Below, one piece after another: positions 1-5,744 of a DNA stretch of 6,545 bases (positions are counted from its first letter, which is position 1; the number at the start of each line of letters is the position of its first letter). A program made the translations under genes and the position numbers. The stretch is taken from positions 1 through 6,545 of the forward strand of contig DATDSD010000060.1 of NCBI GenBank assembly GCA_035291405.1, given 5' to 3'. Source of the DNA: UBA12026 sp035291405. GTDB lineage: Bacteria; Patescibacteriota; Microgenomatia; UBA8517. The notes under the pieces were generated by a model. The model made no database searches, had not been told where the DNA came from, and saw only the letters and a program-made list of their open reading frames with translations.

Positions 1-9
1 GAAGAGTAA

Positions 10-15
10 TATAAT
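10..15 (+). promoter_or_regulatory. -10 box of a leaderless promoter for recX
   Basis: A perfect TATAAT lies six bases before the recX ATG. With the usual spacing from the -10 hexamer to the start point, transcription would begin at or next to the A of the start codon. No Shine-Dalgarno sequence lies at a usable distance; the only purine run (GAAGAG at 1-6) is 15 nt away. The matching -35 box would fall left of the window and cannot be checked. Confidence 0.55.
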
Positions 16-21
16 TGGTCT

Positions 22-627
22 ATGCCAGTTATAACTTCCATAAAACCCCAGAAAAATAATAAAAGAGTAAATATTTATTTAGACTATGAGTTTGCTTTTG
101 GTTTGGACTTGGAAAACTTCGTCAAATTTCATTTAAAAGTAGATCAGGAGTTAGATGAGAAACAGATAAATAAAATTATCAAAGAAGCAGAATTTAAAAA
201 AATATTAGATAAACTATTAAACTTTGCAACATTACGTCCAAGGAGTGAGAAAGAAATAAAAGATTATCTAAGAAGGAAAAAAAGTCCTGAAAGTATAACT
301 GAGGAGCTCTTTAAAAGATTGAACAGTCTAGAACTATTAGATGATACCAAATTTGCAAAGTGGTGGGTTGAACAAAGACAATCATTTTCACCAAAAACAA
401 AAAGAGTTTTAAGTAATGAATTAAAAATTAAAGGAATAGATAGAGAAATAATAAAAGAGATTTTAGAAGAAACAGAGATTGATGAAGTAAAATTATCCAA
501 AGAATTGATCAGAAACAAGATGTATAAATGGGAAAGATTTGATCCAAAAATTAAAAAACAAAAAATCTCACAATATTTGGTCGTAAAAGGATTTGGTTGG
601 AATGTTATTCAAGATGTGTTAAAATAA
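22..627 (+). CDS. recX: RecX family regulatory protein (RecA modulator)
   Basis: RecX is a small all-helical cytoplasmic protein that binds the RecA filament and limits its recombinase and coprotease activity. The 201-residue product fits the longer RecX forms. It starts with a short beta-rich segment (ITSIKPQKN, then VNIYLDYEFAFGLD at about 16-29) typical of Firmicutes-type RecX. Three-helix repeats follow, with recognisable RecX signatures: LRPRSEKEIKDYLRRK at 71-86, LLDDTKFAKWWVEQR at 105-119, and LSNELKIKGID at 130-140. The C-terminal repeat ends in QYLVVKGFGWNVIQDVLK. The first ATG is chosen because the beta segment begins directly after it and a -10 box lies six bases upstream. The protein is lysine-rich, as expected for an AT-rich genome. 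No recA is visible here. rny follows in the same direction, so the two may be partly co-transcribed. The family call is solid; the effect on RecA in this organism is inferred. Confidence 0.9.
   Translation: MPVITSIKPQKNNKRVNIYLDYEFAFGLDLENFVKFHLKVDQELDEKQINKIIKEAEFKKILDKLLNFATLRPRSEKEIKDYLRRKKSPESITEELFKRLNSLELLDDTKFAKWWVEQRQSFSPKTKRVLSNELKIKGIDREIIKEILEETEIDEVKLSKELIRNKMYKWERFDPKIKKQKISQYLVVKGFGWNVIQDVLK
597..625 (+). promoter_or_regulatory. candidate internal promoter for rny
   Basis: TTGGAA (597-602, four of six matches to the -35 consensus) is followed by a 17-nt spacer and an extended -10 element, TG-T-TAAAAT (617-625). It overlaps the last codons of recX. The predicted start near 632 would give a leader of about 13 nt containing the AGGAG site at 633-637. 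AT-rich sequence produces such matches by chance, so this is tentative. Confidence 0.3.
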
Positions 628-632
628 CCCTT

Positions 633-637
633 AGGAG
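633..637 (+). promoter_or_regulatory. strong Shine-Dalgarno site before rny, out of frame with it
   Basis: AGGAG lies seven nucleotides before the ATG at 645, an ideal spacing. It is the best ribosome binding site in the window. The ATG it serves is not in the RNase Y frame (see the entry at 645-710). Neither candidate rny start in the RNase Y frame (TTG at 667, ATG at 694) has its own site. Confidence 0.65.
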
Positions 638-644
638 AATGGAT

Positions 645-710
645 ATGGGTAAACTTTTTAATAAATTTGCTTCAAAAAACCTCTCCGTTATTTATGGCTA
701 CACAAAATGA
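645..710 (+). CDS. 21-codon ORF overlapping the rny start (leader peptide or displaced RNase Y N-terminus)
   Basis: An ATG at an ideal distance from AGGAG opens a frame of 21 codons (beginning MGKLFNKFASKN, ending YGYTK) that stops at TGA 708-710, 17 nt inside the apparent rny gene. I do not recognise the peptide as a known family. Three readings are possible. It could be a translated leader whose ribosomes re-initiate at the rny ATG (694). It could be the true N-terminus of RNase Y, separated from the rest by a natural frameshift or a one-base sequence error. It could also be untranslated coincidence. Removing a single base anywhere between 645 and 710, for example in the run of six A at 674-679, would join the two frames into one ORF of 403 codons. 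The basic, amphipathic look of the peptide would suit the start of a cytoplasmic or membrane-associated protein. Nothing in it is hydrophobic enough for a membrane helix. Confidence 0.4.
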   Translation: MGKLFNKFASKNLSVIYGYTK

Positions 711-1857
711 TTACATTAAAAAATTAGAATCTGTTTCTAAAATGACTGCCGATGAGGCAAAGAAAGCTCTTCTTGATGAAGTTTCTCGTGATTTAACCTC
801 TGAAATTGCAAAAAAGATTAGAGCTGCTGAAGAAAGAATAAAAATCGATGCACACGATAAAGCTAATGAAATTTTAGCAGATGCTTTAAAACATGGCGTT
901 ACCACTTTTGTTGCAGAATACACTGTTTCTTCAATTATTGTTCCCAACGAAGAAGTAAAGGGAAGAATTATTGGAGCTGAAGGGAGAAATATCAGGGCTT
1001 TTGAAAAAGACGCAGGTGTTGAAATTTTAATTGATGAAACCAATGAAATTAGGATTTCTTCTTTTGATTCTGTTAGACGAGAAGTTGCCAAAAGGGCACT
1101 GGAAGTGTTAATTAGAGATTCAAGAATTCAACCTTCTAGAATTGAAGAAGTCTTAAAACAAACAAGATCTGATATGGAAGAAGTCTTGCTTGAAGAAGGT
1201 AAAAAAATTGCAGAAGAATGTGGTGTTTACAATCTCCCAGTAGATTTATTAAGATTAATTGGTAAATTCAAATTTAGGACTTCATACGGTCAAAATCTAG
1301 GTCATCACACAATTGAAGAAACAAAAATGGGAATTGCGATTGCAGAAGAGTTGGGGGCAAAAGTAGACGTAGTAAGACTTGGTTGTTTACTACACGATAT
1401 TGGAAAAGTAGTAACAGATGAAGAAGGAAATCATATAGATGTGGGTGTAACTACAGCTAAAAAATTTGGTATTCCCAAAGAAGTAGTAAACTGCATAGCA
1501 GAACATCATGAAGATAAACCATTCTCTTCTGTTGAAAGCTATATTGTTTGGGTAGCTGATGCTGCCTCAGGATCAAGGCCAGGTGCTCGTTATGAACCCC
1601 ATGAAGGTTATGTAAAGAGAATGGATAAGATTGAAGAAATAGTTAAGGGTTTTGACGGTGTCGATCAAGCTTATGCCTTCCAAGCGGGAAGAGATGTTAG
1701 GGTTTTTGTTGACCCTAATGAAGTAGATGATGACAGATTAACAGTATTAGTTCATGAGATAACTCAAAAATTAGAGAAAGAAGCAGAATATGCAGGACAA
1801 ATCAAAATTACTGCAGTCCGTGAAGTCAGAGCAGTTGACACAACCAAAGCTAAATAG
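694..1857 (+). CDS. rny: ribonuclease Y, short form lacking the N-terminal anchor
   Basis: RNase Y is the endoribonuclease that starts mRNA decay in many bacteria lacking RNase E. The 387-residue frame holds the end of the coiled coil (about 1-70), a KH RNA-binding domain with GRIIGAEGRNIRAFE at 90-104, and a metal-dependent HD domain. HD residues visible are H205 (GHHTIEE), H234-D235 (LLHDIGK), the HH at 271-272 (AEHHED) and D289 (VADA). The C-terminal part has QAGRDVRVFVDP and ends near VREVRAVD, as in the family. Typical family members are about 500-520 residues, with an N-terminal membrane helix and a long coiled coil; both are essentially missing here. The start is uncertain. ATG 694 is given as the first ATG, TTG 667 in the same frame would add nine residues, and neither has a Shine-Dalgarno site. 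The good site upstream serves an ATG in another frame (645). The gene lies 66 nt after recX and 15 nt before the HU gene. Function is confident; the N-terminus is not. Confidence 0.92.
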   Translation: MATQNDYIKKLESVSKMTADEAKKALLDEVSRDLTSEIAKKIRAAEERIKIDAHDKANEILADALKHGVTTFVAEYTVSSIIVPNEEVKGRIIGAEGRNIRAFEKDAGVEILIDETNEIRISSFDSVRREVAKRALEVLIRDSRIQPSRIEEVLKQTRSDMEEVLLEEGKKIAEECGVYNLPVDLLRLIGKFKFRTSYGQNLGHHTIEETKMGIAIAEELGAKVDVVRLGCLLHDIGKVVTDEEGNHIDVGVTTAKKFGIPKEVVNCIAEHHEDKPFSSVESYIVWVADAASGSRPGARYEPHEGYVKRMDKIEEIVKGFDGVDQAYAFQAGRDVRVFVDPNEVDDDRLTVLVHEITQKLEKEAEYAGQIKITAVREVRAVDTTKAK

Positions 1858-1863
1858 TATATT
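1835..1863 (+). promoter_or_regulatory. strong sigma70-type promoter for the HU gene
   Basis: A perfect TTGACA (1835-1840) is separated by exactly 17 nt from TATATT (1858-1863, five of six matches). The -35 box lies inside the last codons of rny and the -10 box begins one base after its stop. Transcription should start near 1870, three bases before the HU ATG, so the mRNA would be almost leaderless. No Shine-Dalgarno site precedes that ATG, which fits. This would let HU be made at higher levels than rny. Confidence 0.6.
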
Positions 1864-1872
1864 AAGCAAAGA

Positions 1873-2148
1873 ATGACAAAAAGAGAAATTGTTGATTTAG
1901 TTTCAAGAAAAGCTCACTTAACTAAAAAAGCAGGTGAAGAAGCTGTTGAAGTATTTTTGGCAGAAATAGGTAGAGTTTTAAGTAAAGGTGAAAAAGTAGT
2001 CCTTTCGGGATTTGGAACATTTAGAGTAATTTCAATGAAGGGTAAGACTGTAAAAATCCCAAAAACTGACAAGTTGGTAACAATCAAAACTCATAGGTCT
2101 CCAAGATTTACTCCAGGTAAAACCCTCAAAAGACAAGTGATTCGATAA
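1873..2148 (+). CDS. HU family DNA-binding protein with a divergent DNA-binding arm
   Basis: HU/IHF proteins are small dimeric nucleoid proteins that bend and compact DNA. The 91-residue length is typical. The N-terminal helical half (MTKREIVDLVSRKAHLTKKAGEEAVEVF) and the GFGTF turn at 46-50 are canonical, as is the C-terminal PRFTPGKTLK (77-86). The beta-arm between them keeps the standard length, but the usual RNPxTGE arm-tip motif reads KIPKTDK at 61-67. The proline that wedges between base pairs (P63) and the threonine (T65) remain; the arginine, asparagine and glycine are replaced. The arm is lysine-rich, so DNA binding is expected to persist. The ATG is 15 nt after rny and has its own strong promoter but no Shine-Dalgarno site. 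IHF versus HU cannot be decided from sequence; the protein is best called HU-like. The next gene begins after 64 nt with a separate promoter. Confidence 0.93.
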   Translation: MTKREIVDLVSRKAHLTKKAGEEAVEVFLAEIGRVLSKGEKVVLSGFGTFRVISMKGKTVKIPKTDKLVTIKTHRSPRFTPGKTLKRQVIR

Positions 2149-2168
2149 TTGATTTTATTGTCACATAA

Positions 2169-2182
2169 CTAGAGTTTTCTAG
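2169..2182 (+). repeat. short perfect inverted repeat upstream of the ABC transporter promoter
   Basis: CTAGA (2169-2173), a four-base GTTT loop and TCTAG (2178-2182) form a perfect 5-bp inverted repeat. It sits where the -35 region of the exporter promoter would be. A second imperfect pair, GGATAG (2187-2192) and CTATTCC (2202-2208, one extra T), flanks the -10 box. These could be operator half-sites, but the arms are short and CTAG is not rare in this window. The hairpin has no following T-run, so it is not an intrinsic terminator. Confidence 0.3.
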
Positions 2183-2192
2183 ATATGGATAG

Positions 2193-2201
2193 TGATATAA
2201 T
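2193..2201 (+). promoter_or_regulatory. extended -10 promoter of the ABC exporter operon
   Basis: TG-A-TATAAT is a perfect -10 hexamer (2196-2201) with the TG extension that compensates for a poor -35 box; no good -35 is seen 16-18 nt upstream. The start point is expected near 2208, about five bases before the ATG at 2213. No Shine-Dalgarno site precedes that ATG. This promoter probably drives the ATPase and both permeases, and perhaps miaA. Confidence 0.6.
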
Positions 2202-2212
2202 CTATTCCTAGA

Positions 2213-3214
2213 ATGAAGAAGGCTATAGTAGTTAATCATCTAATTAAAAACTTTGAGAGTATTGAAAAAGGAACCGGAATTAGAAATTCATTTCTTTCAA
2301 TGATCCATCCTAAAAAAAGGATGATAAATGCTGTAAGAGATTTGTCCTTCAATATCCAAGAGGGAGAACTCGTTGGGTTTATTGGTCCAAATGGTGCCGG
2401 TAAAACAACAACATTAAAAATTCTTTCAGGTCTGTTATACCCCACATCAGGTTTTGTTTCTGTTTTAGATTATGATCCATGGGAAAAATCTGACCATTTC
2501 TTAAAACAAATATCTGCCGTCTTCGGACAAAAAAATCAACTCTGGTGGGATTTGCCCGCCATGGAATCATTTGAATTAAACAAAGAAATCTATGAAATTC
2601 CTCAAAAAGAATTTGAAAGAAATCTTGAAGAGCTGGTTAATTTATTGGATGTCTCGCAACTTTTGCAAACACAGGTAAGAAAATTATCTCTAGGGCAGAG
2701 AATGAAGATGGAATTAATAGCAAGCCTTATCTATAAACCAAAAGTACTATTTCTGGATGAACCAACAATTGGACTTGACCTTGTGGCTCAGCAAAACCTT
2801 AGAGATTTTATTTACCAATATAACAAAAAATATAATGCAACAATAATTTTAACCTCTCACAATATGAAAGATTTAGTCGATCTTTGCCGACGTGTAATTG
2901 TTATAAATGATGGAGAGTTAATATATGATGGGGCTTTAGAAGAATTAACTCAAAAATATGCAAAGGACAAATTAATTAAAGTTAAGATTACTGGTGAGGT
3001 AGATATTAAGAAATTAGAGGAAATTGGTGAAGTAAAGAAATTAAATTTTCCTGAGGCGGTTTTGTCAGTTCCTCGAGAAACAGTTGCAGTTGCTGCGTCT
3101 GAAATATTACAAAATTTTCCGATATCAGACTTAACAATCGAAGAATTGCCAATTGAAGACGTTATAAGAATGGTTTTTAACCAGCGAAAGGTTTTTTCTG
3201 AGAATAAAGCTTAA
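2213..3214 (+). CDS. ABC-2 type exporter, ATP-binding subunit
   Basis: This cytoplasmic ATPase should power the two membrane proteins encoded directly downstream. All ABC motifs are intact in the 333-residue product: Walker A GPNGAGKTT at 58-66, Q-loop in AVFGQKNQLWWDLP (Q106), signature LSLGQ at 158-162 in place of LSGGQ, Walker B VLFLDEP at 178-184, D-loop GLD at 187-189, and switch histidine H216 in LTSHN. An N-terminal extension of about 40 residues precedes the core. The last 90 residues form an extra domain, as in DrrA/NatA-like ATPases. The FGQ-x-x-QLWWDLP and LSLGQRMKMEL wording is characteristic of ATPases paired with DUF990-type permeases. Synechocystis proteins linked to methyl viologen tolerance belong to this wider family, but the substrate here is unknown. 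The stop codon abuts the ATG of the first permease, indicating tight coupling. Role as an exporter ATPase is confident. Confidence 0.93.
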   Translation: MKKAIVVNHLIKNFESIEKGTGIRNSFLSMIHPKKRMINAVRDLSFNIQEGELVGFIGPNGAGKTTTLKILSGLLYPTSGFVSVLDYDPWEKSDHFLKQISAVFGQKNQLWWDLPAMESFELNKEIYEIPQKEFERNLEELVNLLDVSQLLQTQVRKLSLGQRMKMELIASLIYKPKVLFLDEPTIGLDLVAQQNLRDFIYQYNKKYNATIILTSHNMKDLVDLCRRVIVINDGELIYDGALEELTQKYAKDKLIKVKITGEVDIKKLEEIGEVKKLNFPEAVLSVPRETVAVAASEILQNFPISDLTIEELPIEDVIRMVFNQRKVFSENKA

Positions 3215-4018
3215 ATGAGTAAATATCTTCAAATTCTAAAAATTTCTTTTCAACAAGAATTTACCTACAGATTGAATTTTATTATGTGGAGGGTTAGAAA
3301 TGTGATACAGATTCTAGTCTTTTTCTTTTTATGGAGTTCAGTTTTTGCTGTCCAAGGTTCAAATTATTTTGGCTACAACAAGGAAAAAATAATTGCTTAT
3401 GCCTTTTTGCTTATATTGGTTAGGGCAATTGTAATGTCATCAAGATCCGTTGATGTGGCGGGAATAATTTCAAATGGAGAATTGTCTAATCTTCTTATTA
3501 AACCTGTTAATTTTTTCAAATATTGGATTACTAGAGATGTTTCTTCAAAAACTTTAAATATCATTTTTTCTTTTTTTGAAATTGTAATTTTATTTCTAAT
3601 TCTCAGACCCAATATGTTTATTCAAACTAATCCTCTGCAAATTCTATTATTTATTGCATCGTTATTAATCGCTGCATTTATATTTTTTTGTATAGCCATG
3701 CTTACGAGTTTTGTACCATTTTGGATTCCAGAAATATCTTGGGGGGCACAGTTTTTAGTAATTGTTATATTTGTGGAATTTTTATCAGGAGCATTTTTTC
3801 CCTTGGATGTTTTTCCTAAATTAATTTATGAATTTTTAAGGTTTACTCCTTTTCCATATTTAATTTTTGTACCAATTAAGACTTATCTTGGAGTAGAAAA
3901 CCTATCAACTACATTTGGAAGCTTGTCGATAGGTCTTGTTTGGTCTTTAATACTTTGGATTTTGATGAAGAGGGTTTGGCAGAAAGGATTAAAAATATAT
4001 GAAGCGGTCGGCAGATAA
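3215..4018 (+). CDS. ABC-2 type exporter permease 1 (DUF990/ABC2_membrane_6-like)
   Basis: This is an integral membrane subunit of 267 residues with about six predicted helices, near 28-46, 57-75, 113-131, 140-163, 177-194 and 237-252. The N-terminus is amphipathic and basic, with no cleavable signal peptide. A cytoplasmic loop after the second helix carries NGELSNLLIKPVNFF (87-101). The stretch SGAFFPLDVFPKL (191-203) and the later FTPFPYLIFVPIKTYLG (210-226) are typical of DUF990-type permeases, where they follow the fifth helix. The ATG follows the ATPase stop with no gap and only a weak purine stretch upstream, so translation probably depends on coupling. It overlaps the second permease by 20 nt. 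Two different half-transporters plus one ATPase gene suggest a heterodimeric membrane domain with two copies of the ATPase. Direction is inferred as export because no binding protein is encoded nearby. Confidence 0.87.
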   Translation: MSKYLQILKISFQQEFTYRLNFIMWRVRNVIQILVFFFLWSSVFAVQGSNYFGYNKEKIIAYAFLLILVRAIVMSSRSVDVAGIISNGELSNLLIKPVNFFKYWITRDVSSKTLNIIFSFFEIVILFLILRPNMFIQTNPLQILLFIASLLIAAFIFFCIAMLTSFVPFWIPEISWGAQFLVIVIFVEFLSGAFFPLDVFPKLIYEFLRFTPFPYLIFVPIKTYLGVENLSTTFGSLSIGLVWSLILWILMKRVWQKGLKIYEAVGR

Positions 4019-4829
4019 ACAAAGTAAATTTTTATATTTTTTTAAAGTTTATAAAAGATATTTAAGAGTTTATTTGAAGATGTCTAAGAACTCTTTTGTT
4101 GTCTGGTTTAATCGCGGCGGAGCATTATTTTTCTTCCTTACAGGAAAGGTTGTTAGATATACATTTTATTTCGCTTTTTTATTTTTTCTTGTTAAAAATA
4201 CAAACGGTTTTGCTGGATTTTCTGGAAATCAAATTCTTTTTTTTGTAGCAACATATCTATTAATAGATACTCTAGCTCAATTTTTATTTAGATCAGTTTA
4301 CAATTTTAGACCACTTGTCGTAAGCGGTGATTTAGATTTGGTTTTATTAAAGCCAATCAATACTCTTTTTAGAAGTTTATTGGGTGGAACTGATTTAATA
4401 GATTTAATTACTATTCCGCCAATTGTATTTGTAGTATGTTATATCGGTTCATTATTAAACCCCTCAGCAATAAATGTTTTTTACTATGTCTTATTGGTTT
4501 TAAATGGGTTATTGGTTTCAGCATCGTTCCACGTCGCTGTTTTGGCATTAGGAATTATTACTTTAGAAATTGACCACACTGTTATGATTTATAGAGATCT
4601 TGTTTCAATGGGTAGACTTCCTGTTGATATCTATAAAGAACCACTTAAAAGTATACTTACCTTTTTGGTTCCAGTTGGTGTGATGGTCACAATTCCTGCT
4701 AAGGCTATAATGGGGCTTGTTAGTCCTGTGGGTATTGCCTCATCGCTTATTTTTGGTATAGCACTCCTAATCTTATCGATTAAATTCTGGCACTTTGCAT
4801 TAAAAAAATACACAAGCGCCAGTAGTTAA
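3999..4829 (+). CDS. ABC-2 type exporter permease 2 (DUF990/ABC2_membrane_6-like)
   Basis: This second membrane subunit has 276 residues and about six helices, near 42-64, 78-97, 132-152, 158-188, 218-240 and 245-264. The first 40 residues are strongly basic and cytoplasmic. After the second helix it carries SGDLDLVLLKPINTLF (109-124), which matches the corresponding loop of permease 1 at G, acidic, L, LL, KP and N, so the two are probably ancient duplicates forming a heterodimer. The start at 3999 lies 20 nt inside permease 1 and follows AAAGGA (3983-3988) with a 10-nt gap. An alternative ATG 27 codons later would remove most of the basic segment and is less likely. The overlap points to translational coupling and fixed stoichiometry. 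miaA begins four bases after the stop. Family assignment is good; substrate unknown. Confidence 0.85.
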   Translation: MKRSADKQSKFLYFFKVYKRYLRVYLKMSKNSFVVWFNRGGALFFFLTGKVVRYTFYFAFLFFLVKNTNGFAGFSGNQILFFVATYLLIDTLAQFLFRSVYNFRPLVVSGDLDLVLLKPINTLFRSLLGGTDLIDLITIPPIVFVVCYIGSLLNPSAINVFYYVLLVLNGLLVSASFHVAVLALGIITLEIDHTVMIYRDLVSMGRLPVDIYKEPLKSILTFLVPVGVMVTIPAKAIMGLVSPVGIASSLIFGIALLILSIKFWHFALKKYTSASS

Positions 4830-4833
4830 AAAA

Positions 4834-5742
4834 ATGGAAAAAAAGATACTTATTGTCTGTGGTCCAACAGCAACAGGAAAAACAAGGTTAGGAATTTACT
4901 TGGCCAAAAAATTTAATGGGGAGATAATCTCAACCGATTCTAGACAGGTATTTAAATACATGGACATTGGGACTGGCAAAGAATGGGGAGATGCGCAAAT
5001 TTGGGGATATGATTTAGTTGATCCCAAAAAAAATTATTCAGTTTCTGAATTTTTGAAGTTTGCAGAAGAAAAATTGAAAGACATTTGGTTACGGAAAAAA
5101 TTACCAATTTTAGTTGGAGGAACCGGTCTTTATATTAAAGCAATTGTTGATGGTATAGATACAATCAATATCCCAAGAAGTGATGATTTAAGAAGCGGTC
5201 TAGAAGAAAAAAGTATTGAGGAACTATATGATAGGTTAGCAATCCTTGATAGTTCAAAAGCAGCTTCTTTAAATTTGTCTGATAAAAAAAATCCAAGAAG
5301 GTTAGCTAGGGCAATAGAAGTTGCGATTTGGAAAATCGAAAATGAGTCAGAAGTAATTAAAAAGAAGAAATTAAAAAATATCAACGCTTTATTTATTGGT
5401 CTTGAATGTCCCAAAAAAATCTATGAGAAAAGAATTGGACAAAGGGTTGAAAAACGAATAGAAGAAGGATTTATTGATGAAGTGGAGGATCTGCTTAAGA
5501 TGGGAATATCTTGGAGGATGCAGTCTATGAATACATTAGGTTATAAAGAGGCTGAAGGATTTTTTAAAAGCGGTTTGACCTACGAAGAATTTGTTTCGAT
5601 ATGGCAGAAAGATGAACTTAAATATGTCAAAAGACAATTAACATGGTTTAGGAAAGATGAAAGAATTAATTGGTTTGATGTTACAGATTTTAAATTTTAT
5701 AAAAAAGTAGAAAAAATGGTCACAAAATGGGATAATAGCTAG
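4834..5742 (+). CDS. miaA: tRNA dimethylallyltransferase
   Basis: MiaA transfers a dimethylallyl group from DMAPP to N6 of A37 in tRNAs that read codons starting with U, giving i6A, which stabilises codon pairing. The 302-residue product has the usual length and motifs: P-loop GPTATGKT at 10-17, the catalytic STDSRQVFKYMDIGTGK region at 33-49 (D35 is the expected general base), GGTGLYIKA at 95-103, NPRRLARAIEV at 153-163, MQSMNTLGYKEAEGFF at 229-244 in the tRNA-binding part, and the C-terminal KRQLTWFRKDERINWFD at 266-282. All key residues look intact, so the enzyme should be active. It starts four bases after permease 2 without a Shine-Dalgarno site, so it is probably co-transcribed with the exporter. 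Many reduced genomes of the suggested lineage lack complete isoprenoid synthesis, so the source of DMAPP is an open point. Identification is very secure. Confidence 0.96.
   Translation: MEKKILIVCGPTATGKTRLGIYLAKKFNGEIISTDSRQVFKYMDIGTGKEWGDAQIWGYDLVDPKKNYSVSEFLKFAEEKLKDIWLRKKLPILVGGTGLYIKAIVDGIDTINIPRSDDLRSGLEEKSIEELYDRLAILDSSKAASLNLSDKKNPRRLARAIEVAIWKIENESEVIKKKKLKNINALFIGLECPKKIYEKRIGQRVEKRIEEGFIDEVEDLLKMGISWRMQSMNTLGYKEAEGFFKSGLTYEEFVSIWQKDELKYVKRQLTWFRKDERINWFDVTDFKFYKKVEKMVTKWDNS
5728..5736 (+). promoter_or_regulatory. candidate extended -10 promoter for the AI-2E family gene
   Basis: TG-G-GATAAT (GATAAT at 5731-5736, five of six matches with a TG extension) lies in the last codons of miaA. 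The predicted start near 5743 is two bases before the ATG at 5745. No good -35 is visible. The gene has no Shine-Dalgarno site, so a leaderless transcript would fit, but co-transcription with miaA is equally possible. Confidence 0.35.
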
Positions 5743-5744
5743 TA

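Noticed and set aside
674..680. A-AAA-AAC heptamer, phased as a classical -1 slippery site in the 645 frame
   Set aside because: A -1 shift here leads into the third frame, which stops soon after, not into the RNase Y frame, which needs +1. It therefore cannot explain the rny start.
708..710. TGA read as glycine or tryptophan, as in some Patescibacteria or mycoplasmas
   Set aside because: No long gene contains an in-frame TGA, tryptophan is encoded by TGG, and reading through this TGA only adds a few codons before a TAA.
264..1091. Minus-strand open frames opposite recX and rny (264-518 and 711-1091)
   Set aside because: They lie fully opposite well-supported genes, have no recognisable domains, and are serine/leucine/isoleucine-rich as expected of antisense shadows.
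2158..2163. TTGTCA as the -35 box of the exporter promoter
   Set aside because: It is 32 nt upstream of the TATAAT, too far for a normal spacer, and no convincing -10 lies 16-18 nt after it.
2169..2190. Intrinsic terminator after the HU gene
   Set aside because: The stem is only 5 bp and AT-rich, and no T-run follows it.
3560..3580. T-runs inside the permease genes as terminators
   Set aside because: They lie within phenylalanine-rich membrane helices and no GC-rich stem precedes them.
2236..5414. Minus-strand open frames opposite the ABC transporter genes and miaA
   Set aside because: They are short, fully overlap confident genes, have no family resemblance and no supporting start signals.
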